Below, piece after piece: positions 4,735 to 6,726 of a stretch of DNA of 6,726 nucleotides. The stretch's first letter is position 1, and each line of letters opens with the position of its first letter. The stretch covers positions 1 to 6,726 of the forward strand of contig JAAYYM010000370.1 in the NCBI GenBank assembly GCA_012515365.1. The letters are read 5' to 3'. Origin of the DNA: Clostridia bacterium (lineage in GTDB: Bacteria; Bacillota_A; Clostridia; Lachnospirales; Lachnospiraceae). A program made the translations under genes and the position numbers. A model generated the notes under the pieces. It saw nothing but the letters and a program-made list of their open reading frames with translations. It was not told the origin of the DNA and did no database searches.

Positions 4735-4756
4735 TTATTATAGGAGGTACAGTATC

Positions 4757-6247
4757 ATGAAGCACTTATCCTTAGAAAAGCTTGCCGGAACCGTTATCAG
4801 TAAAAGAAAGGCTATGGGTCTTTCACAGACAGCCCTGGGTGAAAAGACCGGGATCAGCCGCACTATGTTCACAAGGCTCGAATCACAGGAGTATACTCCC
4901 TCTGTGGATCAGCTCCTTGCTCTGTCCGAGGTGCTGGGCTTTGACTGCAAAGACCTGTTTGAGGACGATGCTGCCGTGAATGCCGCAGTTGAACGCAAGA
5001 AGATAGCTGTAGCAGGTACAGGCTATGTCGGACTGTCTCTGGCAGTTCTTCTCTCTCAGCATAATGATGTGACCGCTGTTGATATTGTGCCTGAAAAGGT
5101 CGAAAAGCTCAGCAACTGGATCTCACCTATCCAGGACGACTACATCGAGAAATACCTCGCCGAGCATGAGGCACGCAAGCTGTCACTCAAAGCTACAACT
5201 GACGGCGAGTCTGCATACAAAGACGCTGACTTCATTATCGTTGCAGCTCCTACAAACTACGATCCGAAAACTAATTTCTTCGACTGCTCTGCTGTTGAAT
5301 CTGTACTTGAGCTTATAAAAAAGGTCACTGCCAAAAAGAAAAATAAGCCTACAGTTGTTATCAAGTCCACCATCCCTGTGGGATACACTGCACAGGTACG
5401 TGAAAAGCTGGATATGGACAACATAATTTTCAGCCCTGAGTTTCTCCGTGAATCCAAGGCTCTCTATGACAATCTATACCCAAGCCGTATAATCGTCGGC
5501 TCTGATGAGAAGAATACTGAGGCTGCAAAGACTTTTTCCGCACTTCTTCAGCAAGGAGCTGTCAAGACTGATATACCTGTTCTGTTTATGGCTACGACCG
5601 AGGCTGAGGCTACAAAGCTGTTCGTCAATACATACCTTGCACTCCGTGTAAGCTACTTCAACGAGCTGGACACCTACGCAGAGGTAAAGAATCTGAATAC
5701 TGCCAATATAATCAAGGGAGTTTGTCTGGATCCCCGTGTAGGCGACTATTACAACAATCCTTCTTTCGGCTACGGCGGATACTGCCTGCCAAAGGACACA
5801 AAGCAGCTCCTTGCCAACTACCAGAACGTTCCGCAGAACATGATGACCGCTATCGTTGAGTCCAACAGGACGAGAAAGGACTTTATCGCTGACCGTGTGC
5901 TCGAAATGGCCGGCTGCTATAACTACGCCAACAACAATCAGTTTGACAGTGACATGGAAAAGCAGGTCGTTGTCGGCATATACCGTCTGACCATGAAGTC
6001 CAACAGCGACAATTTCCGCCAGTCCTCTATCCAGGGCGTAATGAAGCGCATCAAGGCCAAGGGCGCAACTATCGTCATCTATGAGCCAACCCTTGAAAAC
6101 GGCAGCACATTCTTTGGCTCACGTATCGTCAACGACCTGAAGAAATTCAAGAAAATGTGCGGATGTATCGTTGCAAACCGTTACGATCATATCCTTGACG
6201 ATGTAGCAGATAAGGTCTATACAAGAGATCTTTTCCAGAGAGATTAA
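4757..6247 (+). CDS. XRE helix-turn-helix domain fused to a UDP-glucose/GDP-mannose-type dehydrogenase
   Basis: The product is 496 residues. Residues 5-66 are an XRE helix-turn-helix ([20 protein letters not shown], then [17 protein letters not shown], then [16 protein letters not shown]). A short linker (70-80) leads to a complete nucleotide-sugar dehydrogenase: Rossmann loop GTGYVG (87-92) with NAD-ribose acid D109, STIPVGYT (204-211), SPEFLRES (226-233), K287 and N291 in the central helix, and catalytic C343 in [10 protein letters not shown], then a C-terminal UDP-binding-type domain. Family members oxidise the sugar C6 hydroxyl twice with NAD+, giving a uronic acid for capsule or cell-wall glycans; UDP-glucose is the likeliest substrate but is not proven. 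The enzyme part alone is near the usual size of about 400 residues, so the DNA-binding domain is an addition. AGGAGG is nine bases before the ATG. No glycan genes are adjacent. Autoregulation is inferred. Confidence 0.93.
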   Translation: MKHLSLEKLAGTVISKRKAMGLSQTALGEKTGISRTMFTRLESQEYTPSVDQLLALSEVLGFDCKDLFEDDAAVNAAVERKKIAVAGTGYVGLSLAVLLSQHNDVTAVDIVPEKVEKLSNWISPIQDDYIEKYLAEHEARKLSLKATTDGESAYKDADFIIVAAPTNYDPKTNFFDCSAVESVLELIKKVTAKKKNKPTVVIKSTIPVGYTAQVREKLDMDNIIFSPEFLRESKALYDNLYPSRIIVGSDEKNTEAAKTFSALLQQGAVKTDIPVLFMATTEAEATKLFVNTYLALRVSYFNELDTYAEVKNLNTANIIKGVCLDPRVGDYYNNPSFGYGGYCLPKDTKQLLANYQNVPQNMMTAIVESNRTRKDFIADRVLEMAGCYNYANNNQFDSDMEKQVVVGIYRLTMKSNSDNFRQSSIQGVMKRIKAKGATIVIYEPTLENGSTFFGSRIVNDLKKFKKMCGCIVANRYDHILDDVADKVYTRDLFQRD

Positions 6248-6324
6248 AAGCCGGTGTTTTTTCAGCAGTCACGGCTGCACATAATTACGAAGTAGAAAAA
6301 ATAATTACAGTTTCATAATTAGCA

Positions 6325-6352
6325 TTTACAAATCTGTTTTTTATGATATAAT
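6325..6352 (+). promoter_or_regulatory. Promoter of the lipoprotein gene
   Basis: TTTACA (6325-6330), a 16-base spacer and a perfect TATAAT (6347-6352) preceded by TATGA. The leader is about 47 bases. It contains two mutually exclusive weak inverted repeats: GATTAT/ATAATC (6353-6358, 6377-6382) and AGACA/TGTCT (6368-6372, 6384-6388). The gap after the dehydrogenase stop shows no convincing terminator. Confidence 0.7.
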
Positions 6353-6405
6353 GATTATTGTAAACAGAGACAAAAGATAATCATGTCTTTAAAAGGAGAA
6401 TCAAT

Positions 6406-6726
6406 ATGAAAAAATTAGTATCTTGTATCGCAGTATTAGCAATGGCAGCTTCAATGGCATCCTGCGGAAAGGCTGACTCCAGCAGCTCCTCTGCATCATC
6501 CGGCACTGATACTGCATCAGTAACAACAGAAGCCACTGCAGAGGCTCAGCCATCTGATACAACTGCTGCTGACGATAAGACTACGATCATTGCAGAAAGC
6601 GGAAGCAAAAACGTCAATTCTGAGGATATCAAGCCTGTTGCCGGAACATGGTACGAGGAGAACGCTCTCGATCCCCGTGTACTTACTATAAACGGCGACG
6701 GCTCTTTTGAACTTGCATACAGAGGC
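6406..6726 (+). CDS. Partial lipoprotein with low-complexity linker and start of a beta-rich domain
   Basis: 107 codons are open to the window end. AGGAG (6394-6398) lies seven bases before ATG 6406. The N-terminus is a lipoprotein signal: KK, hydrophobic stretch (LVSCIAVLAMAASM) and lipobox MASC with lipidated C20. Residues 21-75 are a Ser/Thr/Ala-rich flexible spacer of the type that lifts a domain off the membrane. From about residue 76 a folded domain begins (VAGTWYEENALDPRVLTINGDGSFELAYRG). The GTW start followed by an LTI..DGSF strand resembles lipocalin-like or similar beta-barrel domains of Clostridia lipoproteins. It has its own promoter, so it is probably not translated with the dehydrogenase. 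The ligand is unknown and the rest of the protein is not visible. Confidence 0.88.
   Translation, partial: MKKLVSCIAVLAMAASMASCGKADSSSSSASSGTDTASVTTEATAEAQPSDTTAADDKTTIIAESGSKNVNSEDIKPVAGTWYEENALDPRVLTINGDGSFELAYRG

Larger units (their letters stand above)
4103..4756. other. Long gene-free stretch between the divergent halves of the window
   Basis: This 654-base region separates the minus-strand Spo0A-like gene from the plus-strand dehydrogenase. From left to right it holds: the ribosome site at 4112-4119; two copies of TTTATCAGA (4175-4183, 4218-4226); a promoter candidate (4277-4305); a tandem repeat (4341-4368); a palindromic element with three hairpins (4461-4629); and the dehydrogenase promoter with two operator-like palindromes (4652-4734). 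A minus-strand open frame at 4349-4588 has no ribosome site and is mostly the palindromic element read through. Confidence 0.7.

Noticed and set aside
5079..5457. Open frames inside the dehydrogenase on both strands
   Set aside because: They are shadows of a gene with all its catalytic motifs intact.

Overview
The window looks like the chromosome of an anaerobic, low-G+C Firmicute, most likely a gut Ruminococcus or close relative. The reasons are a Spo0A-type DNA-binding domain, strong AGGAGG-type ribosome sites, extended -10 promoters, a spore-type AbrB N-terminus, and secreted proteins with Clostridia-style Cys/His modules. The organism call is an inference from protein character; no search was run.

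Layout. The left part (1 to about 4100) is AT-rich and reads entirely on the minus strand as small, separately transcribed genes. From right to left these are: an orphan Spo0A C-terminal-domain protein (3674-4102), an XRE-like helix-turn-helix protein with a coiled-coil tail (2931-3389), a 63-residue AbrB-type protein (2346-2537), a secreted 483-residue protein with a BACON-like domain, Cys/His modules and a helical domain of unknown function (635-2086), a 68-residue secreted fragment (165-371), and the first 16 codons of a Cys-rich protein leaving the window (1-49). Rho-independent-type hairpins follow several of them (562-597, 2716-2771, 3601-3629).

The centre (4103-4756) is a 654-base gene-free stretch. 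It holds a promoter candidate for the Spo0A-like gene, an 11-bp tandem repeat, and a strongly palindromic element of about 170 bases. That element has a minus-strand terminator at its left end, a plus-strand terminator at its right end and a perfect 17-bp hairpin between them.

The right part reads on the plus strand with richer third codon positions. It holds a 496-residue UDP-glucose/GDP-mannose-type dehydrogenase with an XRE helix-turn-helix domain fused to its N-terminus (4757-6247), then the start of a lipoprotein (6406 to the window end).

How it works together. Three consecutive genes encode likely DNA-binding proteins (Spo0A-like, XRE plus coiled coil, AbrB), so the left part is a small regulator cluster next to secreted proteins. 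The most interesting point is the helix-turn-helix/dehydrogenase fusion. Its strong promoter is flanked by two matching palindromes (TGTCA-N7-TGAC), one overlapping the -35 and one between the transcription start and the ribosome site. This suggests an enzyme that represses its own gene, perhaps in response to NAD(H) or sugar-nucleotide level. No tRNA, rRNA, CRISPR array, transposase or complete mobile element is seen.
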